From Sneathiella sp. (GTDB lineage Bacteria > Pseudomonadota > Alphaproteobacteria > Sneathiellales > Sneathiellaceae): a DNA stretch of 64,000 nucleotides. A model generated the notes under the pieces. It was not told the DNA's origin. It saw nothing but the letters and a program-made list of their open reading frames with translations, and did no database searches. The stretch covers positions 1-64,000 of the forward strand of contig PAKP01000071.1 in NCBI GenBank assembly GCA_002706985.1, read 5' to 3'. Below, one piece after another: positions 1 to 8,144 of this stretch (position 1 is the first letter of the stretch; every line of letters starts with the position of its first letter). The position numbers were made by a program, and so were the translations under genes.

Positions 1-26
1 ACAAAATTTTCTGCAGGAATTAGTTT

Positions 27-428
27 TTAACCTGCCGATTCTTCTGCGGGAGGGAGCGTGGCCTTAAAATGCTTCTGCAGTAGTTTCAGCGCAGCATAAT
101 AATTTTTCTCGCCCACAAGGCCCACAACTTCAAAAACCAGGTTCCGTTCATCATTGTCGGTTGTGGACAGGAAGGCAATCTGTGCGGCGTCCTGAAAACT
201 CTTATGATGATCCTCGTGGCTTCCCGGCTCGATATACATCAGCTGGATAAAAAGATAGACGTTCTGCAGCGGTGTTTCCGCATTCTCCGGCAGCAGGATA
301 TCTCTCTCGCGCATGATAGAGGCGTCATTTTCCAGTGAAAAATGCATCGCCTTGCTGCTTGAATTGGTAAGAACGGCGCCGTTCACAACAATTTTTTCGC
401 CAGCGGGAATACGAAACTTTAACGACAT
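27..428 (-). CDS. flbT: Flagellar biosynthesis repressor FlbT
   Basis: FlbT is an alphaproteobacterial post-transcriptional regulator that acts on flagellin mRNA and couples flagellin synthesis to filament assembly. The 133-residue product carries the family hallmarks: an N-terminal GEKIVVNGAV segment, then RERDILLPE and YLFIQLMY. I start at the ATG at 428 because GGAG lies about 8 nt upstream and the protein then begins MSLKFRIPAGEK, as in homologues. A longer GTG start at 476 adds a poor N-terminus. The usual partner flaF is not found upstream, and anything below position 27 is outside the window. Family call is firm; regulatory role is known from the family. Confidence 0.9.
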   Translation of the reverse strand: MSLKFRIPAGEKIVVNGAVLTNSSSKAMHFSLENDASIMRERDILLPENAETPLQNVYLFIQLMYIEPGSHEDHHKSFQDAAQIAFLSTTDNDERNLVFEVVGLVGEKNYYAALKLLQKHFKATLPPAEESAG

Positions 429-642
429 CAATTTGTCTCCAACAGGGACCACATAAGCTACTATAACAACTGCCACAGAATGTGCAAAACAGGATTATAG
501 CCTATATATGGTCAATTGGGAATCGGCCTCATTCAGGTAGAAATTAAATAAACTCTGGCCATGCCATAATGGCAAACTATATGATTGATCATGTCCGAAC
601 TATTAAGTTCAAAGCGTTCGACAGTTTTTTTGGGGAAGTTTA

Positions 643-930
643 ATGCCAAGAAATATAGGCTCGCTGATCGTAAAGCTGCTGATTGTGTCCTTTCTGGTTG
701 GGTGGGCTCTGACGCTGTTTGATATTACGCCAATTGAGCTATTGAAGGACCTGACGGGCACGATTGGCGAGATTTACTCACTGGCACTGAATACGGTGCG
801 CTGGGCAGCGGATTATATCCTGCTCGGGGCAGTTGTCGTTCTGCCGATCTGGGCCATTGTCGCCGGGCTTAACTATTTGCAGCGGAAAAGCCGCCGCAAA
901 ATGTCCTCCTCATCCAAGCAGCAGGATTGA
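643..930 (+). CDS. Small two-helix membrane protein (DUF6460-like)
   Basis: The 95-residue protein has two clear hydrophobic stretches (about residues 8-25 and 58-78) and a basic, serine-rich C-terminal tail. Length and layout resemble the small alphaproteobacterial DUF6460 membrane proteins, but this is pattern recognition only and no function is known. GGGGAAG sits just upstream of the ATG. It ends 5 nt before the convergent stop of the DksA-like gene. It stands alone on this strand and is not part of an obvious operon. Confidence 0.65.
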   Translation: MPRNIGSLIVKLLIVSFLVGWALTLFDITPIELLKDLTGTIGEIYSLALNTVRWAADYILLGAVVVLPIWAIVAGLNYLQRKSRRKMSSSSKQQD

Positions 931-935
931 TCTGG

Positions 936-1268
936 TCACCCGCTGCTTGCGCAGTCGATACAAAGAGGAACGCTTGGATCGAGTTCAAGGCGCTTTTTCG
1001 AGATTTCCTCACCGCAAGACACGCAGTATCCATATTCGCCCTCTTTGATCCGGGCGAGGGCGTTTTCAATACGTTGCAGTTCATTTTTGCGTCGCCGTTC
1101 CGTCTCTTGGGCCATTGCCTGCCCCTGCAGCGCATCCATGCGCGATAGCCGCCCGACCCGGCTTTGATCAAGCTCTACCGGCTGACTGTCACCTGTGCTC
1201 GATTGCATCACGTTAAGTAATGCCGCTCGCCGCGCCAGCAGGATGTTTTCAATGCTGTCCTTTGTCAT
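936..1268 (-). CDS. DksA/TraR-type zinc-finger protein
   Basis: A 110-residue protein of the DksA/TraR family, whose members bind the RNA polymerase secondary channel and modulate initiation. The N-terminal two-thirds is predicted helical and coiled (residues about 1-78). The C-terminus holds a four-cysteine zinc site, YCVSCGEE followed 17 residues later by CIDC. The coiled-coil tip does not show a clear DksA DxxDxA motif, so it is probably one of the short DksA-like paralogues and not the canonical factor. It is separated from korB by a bidirectional terminator. Start ATG at 1268. Confidence 0.85.
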   Translation of the reverse strand: MTKDSIENILLARRAALLNVMQSSTGDSQPVELDQSRVGRLSRMDALQGQAMAQETERRRKNELQRIENALARIKEGEYGYCVSCGEEISKKRLELDPSVPLCIDCASSG

Positions 1269-1305
1269 GGTAAGAGGCTATTGCAAAGCTTTTACGAATG
1301 CAAAG

Positions 1306-1337
1306 AAAAGGCCGACCCGTTGCAGGATCGGCCTTTT
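1306..1337 (-). terminator. Terminator downstream of korAB
   Basis: A hairpin with arms AAAAGGCCGACCC and GGATCGGCCTTTT (one mismatch) and a 6-nt loop. Read on the minus strand it ends in a U-run, which fits rho-independent termination of korAB. The symmetric A/T flanks could also stop plus-strand transcription. Confidence 0.8.
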
Positions 1338-1358
1338 AAGTTTCATATTGTAGGATCG

Positions 1359-2375
1359 TCAGGCCTGCCAGGTATGACCCTGCCTCAGCAAAGCGTCCAT
1401 GGAAGGAGCAGTCTCCTCTTTTGCCTGTTCCAGCTTTTGGGTAATACCGTCTTCATATGTCGGGGCCGGATCACAATAAATGACACCAAAGGCAACGGGC
1501 AGTTCATTCCCATCCATTGCGGCAATCAATGTGGCGAGGGAGCGATTTTTCTCATCATGAACAAGAACGTCGGCTTCAGTCACTCCGTCTTCACCAATGG
1601 TAACGGCCTCCAGGGTCAAGGTGCTTGTATTCAGCCGAATCCCCTTATTTTTCTCCGCGCCAAAAATCATCGGTTTGCCGTGCTCGACATGGAGCTGCTT
1701 TTCCGCAGCGACATCCCGGGCGAGAACATTGTCAAAAACTGCGTCGTTATAGACGATACAGTTCTGCAGAATTTCAACCATCGACGTGCCTTTATGTGCA
1801 TGCGCCCGTTTCAGGACGTCCGGCAATGTTTTCTGCGTATCATAGGCGCGGGCGGCAAAGCGGGCGCCAGCACCCAGCGTAAAGACAAGTGGCTTTAAAG
1901 GCGTATCGACTGATCCGTCAGGAGAGGAGGGCGTACGCAGTCCAACTCCGGAGGTCGGCGAATACTGGCCTTTCGTGAGGCCATAAATTTCGTTGTTACA
2001 GAGCAGAATCTGTAAATCAACATTTCGGCGCAGGACATGAAGCATATGGTTGCCGCCAATACTGAAACCATCGCCATCGCCTGTCACCATCCAGATATCA
2101 AGTTCCGGGTTGGCGATCTTCATGCCGGTTGCGATTGCGGGAGCGCGGCCATGGATCGTATGAAAGCCATAGGTCGACATGTAATAAGGGAAGCGGGACG
2201 AACAGCCGATTCCGGAGACAAAAACGTAATTCTCCTTCGGTGTATCAATGTCCGGCAAGGTCCGCTGTACGGCCTTCAGGATTGCGTAGTCGCCGCAACC
2301 CGGGCACCACCGTACCTCCTGATCGGAGGCGAAGTCTGCGGGCTTGAGCTTGTCTGGTGTTACAGCAATGTTCAT
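1359..2375 (-). CDS. korB: 2-oxoglutarate:ferredoxin oxidoreductase, beta subunit
   Basis: The beta subunit of the ferredoxin-dependent 2-oxoacid oxidoreductase that converts 2-oxoglutarate and CoA to succinyl-CoA, CO2 and reduced ferredoxin. It binds thiamine diphosphate. WCPGCGDY (residues about 23-30), SGIGCSSR and the ThDP/Mg motif GDGDGFSIGGNH are all visible. The 338-residue product matches KorB. I use the ATG at 2375, one base after the korA stop, rather than an upstream GTG inside korA. The tight spacing implies translational coupling with korA. Confidence 0.93.
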   Translation of the reverse strand: MNIAVTPDKLKPADFASDQEVRWCPGCGDYAILKAVQRTLPDIDTPKENYVFVSGIGCSSRFPYYMSTYGFHTIHGRAPAIATGMKIANPELDIWMVTGDGDGFSIGGNHMLHVLRRNVDLQILLCNNEIYGLTKGQYSPTSGVGLRTPSSPDGSVDTPLKPLVFTLGAGARFAARAYDTQKTLPDVLKRAHAHKGTSMVEILQNCIVYNDAVFDNVLARDVAAEKQLHVEHGKPMIFGAEKNKGIRLNTSTLTLEAVTIGEDGVTEADVLVHDEKNRSLATLIAAMDGNELPVAFGVIYCDPAPTYEDGITQKLEQAKEETAPSMDALLRQGHTWQA

Positions 2376-2376
2376 T

Positions 2377-4263
2377 TTAATTCTCCAGTGCCGCGTCAAT
2401 GGCACGCTCGATCTCGGATATCTTGAACGGTTGACCGGTCACCTTCGTCAGAGGCCGGGCGTCGATAAGATATTGATCGCGCAGGACAGTTTTGAGTTGT
2501 CCGTCGTTCATTTCCGGAACAATTACCTTGTCAAAGCCCCGGAGCAGGTCACCGAGGTTCCGTGGCAATGGCCAGATGTGCCGCAAATGAATGTGGGAAA
2601 CTTTTGCCCCTTCAGCGAGTTTGTTATCCACGGCGCGGCTGATAGGGCCGTATGTCGAACCCCAACCAACAACAGCCAGCTTTCCGCTAGTTTCACCATT
2701 CTCAACCATTTGTTCAGGGATATCCTGCGCAATATTGAGGATTTTATCCCGACGCAAATCGGTCATTTGCTGATGGTTTGCAGGTTCATAGGAGATGTTC
2801 CCAGAACCCTCTTCCTTCTCGATTCCGCCAACGCGATGTTCAAGACCTGGCGTGCCCGGGATTGCCCATGGCCGTGCCAGTGTTTCAGGATCGCGGTTGA
2901 AGGGTGCGAAACCCTCCGGGTTCGTCGCAAAGGCTACCGGGAAAGGCTCCCGATCCGCCACATTCGGGATCAGCCAGGGCTCTGCTGCGTTCCCGATATA
3001 GCCGTCTGTCAGCAGCATAACCGGGGTCATATATTTTGTTGCAAGGCGGCAGGCCTCAATGGCGACATCAAAGCAGTCCGCCGGGCCGTGGGCCGCAAGA
3101 ACGACCAGCGGGGCATCTCCATTTCTGCCATAAACGGCCTGATACAGGTCGGATTGCTCAGTTTTTGTGGGCAATCCGGTAGAAGGGCCCGCCCGCTGTG
3201 AATTGACAATAATCAGGGGCAGTTCAGTGGAAATGGCCAGCCCGATTGCTTCTCCTTTGAGGGCGATACCCGGCCCGGAGGAAGACGTAATGCCGAGCGA
3301 GCCCGCATAGGAGGCGCCAATCGCAGAGCATATGGCGGCGATTTCATCTTCGGCCTGAAATGTCTTCACGCCGAACTGCTTCATCTTCGCTAGCGAGTGA
3401 AGCACCGGGGAGGCGGGCGTAATCGGATAGGATCCGAAAAACACCTTCAGATTTGCCAGCTCTGCGCCGGCAACCAGACCCCAGGCAAGGGCTTCGCCGC
3501 CGGTTACGGTGCGGTACAGGCCTTTTGACATTTCGGCGGCAGGAATTGAATAAAGTTCACTTATTCCTGCAGTTTCCGACGCTTCGCCATAAATATGTCC
3601 GGCATTCAATGCTGCAATGTTTGCATCGGCGATTTCCGGCCGCTTCGCAAACTTACGCTTTAGCCAGTCGATCGTATCTCCGCGGTCGCGACCATAAATC
3701 CAATATACAAGGCCAAGTACCCAGAAGTTTTTACACCGAAGACCTTCTTTCTGGGAAAGGCCGAATTCCTTGACAGATTCCAGAACCAGCTTGGTGATAT
3801 CAATTTCCAGAACGGAATAGGCTTCCAGAGACTGATCTTCAAGCGGGTTGGCAAGGTAGCCCGCTTTTTTGAGGTTGCGATCTGTGAAAGTGCCGCTGTC
3901 AACGATGATCATGCCGCCGGGTTTGAGCCGGGCAAGGTTGACCATTAAGGCTGCCGGATTCAGGGCAACCAATACATCAGGATCATCACCGGCTGTCTCG
4001 ATCCTTCGGGATCCGAAATTTATCTGAAAAGCAGAGACACCAAATGTCGTTCCGACCGGTGCACGAATTTCCGCAGGAAAATCGGGAAAGGTTGCGAGAT
4101 CGTTTCCGGCTAATGCTGTTGTGTCCGTAAAACGGCTACCTGTGATCTGGATGCCATCTCCCGAGTCGCCAGCAAATCGGATGACAACGGAGGCGACTTC
4201 TTTCCTGGGAACGGAGACAGGATCTGATTTTATTTTTAGTTCGTTCAACTTTCCTACTCGCAT
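2377..4263 (-). CDS. korA: 2-oxoglutarate:ferredoxin oxidoreductase, fused gamma-alpha subunit
   Basis: The 628-residue partner of KorB. The N-terminal ~200 residues are the gamma-type domain (FAGDSGDGIQITGSRF near residues 29-45). The remainder is the alpha domain with YPITPASP, the QAEDEIAAI stretch and SSSGPG, all standard in 2-oxoacid:acceptor oxidoreductases. This two-subunit layout (fused gamma-alpha plus beta) is the KorAB type found in alphaproteobacteria. The enzyme is oxygen-tolerant in some members and can supply low-potential electrons. The start is ATG at 4263 without a strong Shine-Dalgarno sequence. A TetR gene lies 277 bp upstream on the same strand. Confidence 0.93.
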   Translation of the reverse strand: MRVGKLNELKIKSDPVSVPRKEVASVVIRFAGDSGDGIQITGSRFTDTTALAGNDLATFPDFPAEIRAPVGTTFGVSAFQINFGSRRIETAGDDPDVLVALNPAALMVNLARLKPGGMIIVDSGTFTDRNLKKAGYLANPLEDQSLEAYSVLEIDITKLVLESVKEFGLSQKEGLRCKNFWVLGLVYWIYGRDRGDTIDWLKRKFAKRPEIADANIAALNAGHIYGEASETAGISELYSIPAAEMSKGLYRTVTGGEALAWGLVAGAELANLKVFFGSYPITPASPVLHSLAKMKQFGVKTFQAEDEIAAICSAIGASYAGSLGITSSSGPGIALKGEAIGLAISTELPLIIVNSQRAGPSTGLPTKTEQSDLYQAVYGRNGDAPLVVLAAHGPADCFDVAIEACRLATKYMTPVMLLTDGYIGNAAEPWLIPNVADREPFPVAFATNPEGFAPFNRDPETLARPWAIPGTPGLEHRVGGIEKEEGSGNISYEPANHQQMTDLRRDKILNIAQDIPEQMVENGETSGKLAVVGWGSTYGPISRAVDNKLAEGAKVSHIHLRHIWPLPRNLGDLLRGFDKVIVPEMNDGQLKTVLRDQYLIDARPLTKVTGQPFKISEIERAIDAALEN

Positions 4264-4492
4264 TTTCTAATTTAGGGGTGGACAACCTCGCGAGCCAGCC
4301 AACACCACAGTTTAGCCATATTTTGAGCCAGCAATCAACGGCCTATATGATCATTTACTGTAATAAGAACAGCCTGTTCAGCAATGATTTCCTTCGCCGT
4401 TCACGAGATCATGAATTTCGGTCTGCTGTCACCACCTTTGGCGTAGATATAGTTATTTTTATGCAGAACACAACATTATTTTCTTAATAAAT

Positions 4493-4531
4493 ATGTGAAA
4501 TATTTAATTTACAAAAAATTATGTGAAATAT
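4493..4531. repeat. Direct repeat ATGTGAAATAT upstream of korA
   Basis: The 11-mer ATGTGAAATAT occurs at 4493-4503 and 4521-4531, 28 bp apart, with AATTTACAAAA between them. It lies in the 277-bp AT-rich gap between the tetR stop and the korA start. The rest of the gap shows no convincing gene; an open frame at 4278-4487 looks non-coding. The repeats may be regulator sites for korAB. Confidence 0.5.
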
Positions 4532-4540
4532 ATTGAGGGC

Positions 4541-5134
4541 TTAGCTCAGACCATCTTTCATTAAGCGCACAAAGAAAGCGCCAATTTGTGCGGGCGTTTG
4601 CCCGCCGGGGCGATACCAGCTGCTGGACCAGTTTAAGGAGCCTAAAAGGCTGAGCCGCAACAACCCTTTATCGATATCGTCTTTCAACGGTAAATCTTCG
4701 ATCAAGTCCATAAATAACTTGTCGTAACTATCTCTGATTTCAATAAGGCGGCTTCGCAATGTTGGGGCTGTTCGGGAGATGTCCGCACATAGCAGAATGG
4801 AAAAATTATTTCCTCCGAACAGCGTATTCATGTGCGCGACCGCGGCTTCGGTCAACCGTTCCCACGGATCTTCAATGCCGTCAATCGCTTCCAGTAGCGC
4901 CGTGCTTAGAAGCCGCCGGCCTTCTTCATAGGTTGCGATAATCAATTCATCTTTGGAGGAAAAATGATAATACATGGATCCGGCGAGCATACCGGCCTCG
5001 CGCGCAATATCCCGCATTGATGTCGCATCGTAGCCGCGTTGATTAAACAGATGTGCCGCCGCCGCCATCAATTCCTGACGCCGGTTGTCGCTTCGGTGTA
5101 GTCCGTCTTCACGAGAAGGTTTGCTCTCCGCCAC
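4541..5134 (-). CDS. TetR/AcrR family transcriptional regulator
   Basis: A 197-residue TetR-type repressor. The N-terminal helix-turn-helix is typical: LFNQRGYDATSMRDIAREAG then SMYYHFSSKDEL, residues about 28-67. The C-terminal domain is a helical ligand-binding part of normal length. It starts at GTG 5134, since the first internal ATG would remove the first HTH helix; AGGG lies about 10 nt upstream. It is upstream of korAB in the same direction, so korAB is a possible target, but this is inference. The ligand is unknown. The C-terminal part resembles regulators of fatty-acid or sterol degradation only loosely. Confidence 0.88.
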   Translation of the reverse strand: MAESKPSREDGLHRSDNRRQELMAAAAHLFNQRGYDATSMRDIAREAGMLAGSMYYHFSSKDELIIATYEEGRRLLSTALLEAIDGIEDPWERLTEAAVAHMNTLFGGNNFSILLCADISRTAPTLRSRLIEIRDSYDKLFMDLIEDLPLKDDIDKGLLRLSLLGSLNWSSSWYRPGGQTPAQIGAFFVRLMKDGLS

Positions 5135-5199
5135 AGATCGACCCTAACAAACAGTTGTTGTGAAGTTCGTTATGCCTGCTCCTCGCATGGCGGGCAACT

Positions 5200-5955
5200 T
5201 TATTTTTCAAGAAGATCCCGTAGGCGATCAATCAGTTCCCCGGTCTCGTCGCTGGTTCCTCGCAGAATATTCCGAACCTGGTCTGATAAGTTTAAATCGG
5301 TTGAGAGGGCTGCAAGGGTCGTTGCCTGAAGCAGTGTTATATATATCCTCTCAACCAGTGCGGCGGCCTCAAGACCATTTTCAGCCTGTCCCAGATTTTT
5401 CAAATGTAAATCTTCCAAAAGGGCCGTTTCCCTGTTTCCTGTTAAATTCTCGGCCTGAACAATGACAACTCCATTCTGAATGTAAAGGTCATTGATGATG
5501 AATCTCTTCGGCGGGCCTTTGCGATCCAAGGGAAATTTGCCCCGTTGTTCAGCTGAAATCGCAGCTTCAATGCGGTCACGGATTACCCTGAGGTTGTCGC
5601 TGGATTTTGTGATTTCATAGGTGATTTCCGGAGCGTCGATCACAAGGCGCTTTATGACGATTGTCTCTTGATCGATGGTGTGCGGGTCGATCTGTATTTC
5701 GATGCGTGGTGCGAGCAGAGCAGGTTGAGCAGTAAAGGGGGCAGGGCTTTCAACTTTCAGATTCAATAATGTTGCTTCTCCAGTAGTTGGAGAAAATTCC
5801 GCCTCAGGCAATGTGACCGGAGTTTGTGTCATCGCCGAGCCATATTTTTCGACTGACGATGTAATAACAGAGCCTATCGAAACATAGACAATGACGATCG
5901 CTGCACAGAAAAGCAGAACAATCCCGATCGTCGCAATTGTTAACCCACGTCTCAT
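5200..5955 (-). CDS. Membrane-anchored periplasmic protein of unknown function
   Basis: A 251-residue protein with one N-terminal transmembrane helix (about residues 4-27) followed by a periplasmic domain. The segments LLNLKVESPAPF, IEIQIDPHTI, IVIKRLVIDAPEITYE and INDLYIQNGVVIVQ look like the beta-strand pattern of AsmA-like or DUF748-like envelope proteins. That points to a bridge-like or outer-membrane biogenesis role, but the match is weak and I make no functional claim. The ATG at 5955 is preferred; a TTG at 5967 with GGAAA upstream is the alternative. It is a single gene facing away from the TRAP terminator. Confidence 0.65.
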   Translation of the reverse strand: MRRGLTIATIGIVLLFCAAIVIVYVSIGSVITSSVEKYGSAMTQTPVTLPEAEFSPTTGEATLLNLKVESPAPFTAQPALLAPRIEIQIDPHTIDQETIVIKRLVIDAPEITYEITKSSDNLRVIRDRIEAAISAEQRGKFPLDRKGPPKRFIINDLYIQNGVVIVQAENLTGNRETALLEDLHLKNLGQAENGLEAAALVERIYITLLQATTLAALSTDLNLSDQVRNILRGTSDETGELIDRLRDLLEK

Positions 5956-6051
5956 ATTTGCTGCCAATTTCCATTATTGAAATACCGGCGCAACATACGA
6001 TAGGGGGGCGGCTGTCGCAAGCAGAAGAGATTACGCGAGTCTCTCAATCTG

Positions 6052-6086
6052 AAAAAACGCCCGCTGTGTTAGAAGCGGGCGTTTCT
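6052..6086 (-). terminator. Terminator downstream of the TRAP transporter genes
   Basis: A perfect stem AACGCCCGCT/AGCGGGCGTT with an 8-nt loop. On the minus strand it is followed by six U residues, making it a canonical rho-independent terminator for the TRAP operon. Confidence 0.9.
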
Positions 6087-6128
6087 TAACGAATGAAACT
6101 GGGTTCAGGCGGTGATGTGGAAATGACT

Positions 6129-8123
6129 CTAGGCCATGGCAGCTTTTGCACGGCGTTCAAACAGATATGCCAAAGCCGCAGCAGGACCAGCGGTAACCAG
6201 CGCAAAAAGCGCCAATTCTAAGTCGCTGTAAGGAATCAAATCACTGCCGCCTGGTGTCGCCAATGCCAGCCCACCGATCAGGATAAGCGCCCGGATCGGC
6301 CAGCCCAGAACCGGATGGCGATGCAGGTTACCGACCCAGACAAGATAGCCTTGCAAGGAACTCGCAACAAGGATCACGCCCCCAACCGCGCAGACAAACA
6401 ACAGGGCTGTCCGGCTGAGCTCTCCGTTCAAGATAAAGGCCGGATCAAGGACAAAGAAGAAGGGCACGAAATAGATGATCGACCCGAGCCGCATTGCCTC
6501 AAACCCGGTCCGCATGGGGCTGGCGCCTGCGATTGATGCCGCTGCAAAGGCTCCAAGCGCCACCGGCGGGGTAATAAAGGACACCATGCCCCAGTACAGT
6601 ATGAAAAGATGAACAGACATCGGGTCAAGCCCACCCTGTACAAGCGCGGGCGCCAGAACAATGGCCAGGAAGATATAGGCCGCGGTAACGGTCATTCCAA
6701 TGCCCATGACGAAACTGGCAATAGCACCCATCAGGAGCAGGACCAGAATATCGCCGCCTGCGATAAAGACGAGGTCATTGACCAGCGTTCCCGCCATGCC
6801 CGTAATCGACAGCGCACCTACAATCAGGCCGACCCCGACCAAAATTGCAGCGATTTCAGCGAGCAGCTTGCCAGCAGCAAGGATGAACGCCCAAAACTCT
6901 TTCATCCCCCAGCGTTCCTTTGAGAAAATCTGGTTGATGATGAGGAGCAATGCCGTTGCGTAAAAAGGCGCGAGGACTTCCTGCTTGAGGTAAACCAGCA
7001 TGACGATCAGCAGGATGAAAACTGCAATAAAATGCCAACCGGTACGAAATGTCTCCCCTAATTTTGGAAGCTGTTCCTTAGGCAGGCCCGGCATATTGTT
7101 CTTTGCGGCATAGGCATCAATCTGGATAAACAGGGCCAGATAATATAGGATTGACGGAATAATGGCCGCCACCGCGATGGTGATATACGGAATGTTCAGA
7201 AACACTGCCATGATAAAGGCAGTCGAGCCCATAATCGGGGGCATCAACACACCGCCAGTTGACGCACAAGCTTCAACGCCGGCCGCATATGAAGCCCTAA
7301 AACCCGTTTTACGCATTGCGGGAATCGTCATAACGCCTGTCGTGATAACGTTGGAAATCACGCTTCCGCTCATGGAACCCATCAGGCCGGAAGAGAAGAT
7401 TGCGACTTTTGCGGGTCCGCCACGGACATGACCAAGTGCAGCAAATGCCAGATCAATGAAAAACTTCCCGCCGCCGGTCTGTGTCAGGGCGACCCCAAAA
7501 ATCAGGAATCCGATAACAAGATTGGCAAGTGCCTGCATGGGTATGCCGAGCATGCTCTCCGCACTGAGGACATGATAGGCTGTTGTGTCCGAGAGCGAAC
7601 TGCCTAGGCCGGAAATAGGTCCGGGCATAATATCGGCATAAAGCGGATAAAGTGAAATAATAAGAACAATTGTGAACAGGGCTGTGCCGCCGGCGCGTCT
7701 TGTTGCCTCGAGAACCAGAAGCCAAAGAATGAAGCCCAGAACAACAATATGATCAGGCGCCCCCATTTCCCATCCATTGTCCAGAATCCGCTCGGCATTC
7801 ATAAAGAAAAATACAAGCAGCCCGAAGGTAGCTCCGGCAAAAATCACGTCATACCAGGGAACCTTATCCATGGCAGACTTTCCGCTGGCCGGAAAAATCA
7901 GGAAGACAATTGGAACAAGCAGTCCGAAAAGCGCGTACTGATACTCGTTGTCAAGCCAGGTATAGCCAACAAAAAATCCGGCATTGAAGAGCTGATTGAC
8001 GGCGAGCGTGATGACTATGATGGTAACCGCAATAACGATTGCCATCCAGCCGAAGGAAAGGCTTCGGTGGCGAGCCAGTTCTGGCTTCACCACCGCGCCA
8101 TTTTCTTGCTTTTGCGTTTCCAT
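6129..8123 (-). CDS. TAXI-type TRAP transporter, fused DctQM membrane protein
   Basis: A 664-residue polytopic membrane protein combining the small (DctQ-like, N-terminal ~4 helices) and large (DctM-like) TRAP permease subunits. This fusion is typical of TAXI-family transporters. It imports an organic acid across the inner membrane using a sodium gradient and an extracytoplasmic binding protein. Conserved DctM stretches include GGGKFFIDLA, GPAKVAIFSSGLMGSMSGSV, ACASTGGVLMPPIMGS and SFITPPVALGAFAAASIAG. It lies 21 nt after the binding-protein gene, so the two are co-transcribed. Substrate unknown; the neighbouring acyl-CoA dehydrogenase and IclR genes suggest a carboxylic acid. Confidence 0.92.
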   Translation of the reverse strand: METQKQENGAVVKPELARHRSLSFGWMAIVIAVTIIVITLAVNQLFNAGFFVGYTWLDNEYQYALFGLLVPIVFLIFPASGKSAMDKVPWYDVIFAGATFGLLVFFFMNAERILDNGWEMGAPDHIVVLGFILWLLVLEATRRAGGTALFTIVLIISLYPLYADIMPGPISGLGSSLSDTTAYHVLSAESMLGIPMQALANLVIGFLIFGVALTQTGGGKFFIDLAFAALGHVRGGPAKVAIFSSGLMGSMSGSVISNVITTGVMTIPAMRKTGFRASYAAGVEACASTGGVLMPPIMGSTAFIMAVFLNIPYITIAVAAIIPSILYYLALFIQIDAYAAKNNMPGLPKEQLPKLGETFRTGWHFIAVFILLIVMLVYLKQEVLAPFYATALLLIINQIFSKERWGMKEFWAFILAAGKLLAEIAAILVGVGLIVGALSITGMAGTLVNDLVFIAGGDILVLLLMGAIASFVMGIGMTVTAAYIFLAIVLAPALVQGGLDPMSVHLFILYWGMVSFITPPVALGAFAAASIAGASPMRTGFEAMRLGSIIYFVPFFFVLDPAFILNGELSRTALLFVCAVGGVILVASSLQGYLVWVGNLHRHPVLGWPIRALILIGGLALATPGGSDLIPYSDLELALFALVTAGPAAALAYLFERRAKAAMA

Positions 8124-8144
8124 AAGGAAATATGTGATTTAGGA

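Noticed and set aside
1281-1898. 205-codon open frame antisense to korB
   Set aside because: Lies across the terminator and the korB gene; not coding.
2344-3201. 285-codon open frame antisense to korA
   Set aside because: Complement of the well-conserved alpha-domain; no domain features of its own.
4278-4487. Open frame of 69 codons in the korA/tetR gap
   Set aside because: GTG start, no recognisable motif, composition unlike neighbours, and it overlaps the region of candidate regulatory repeats.
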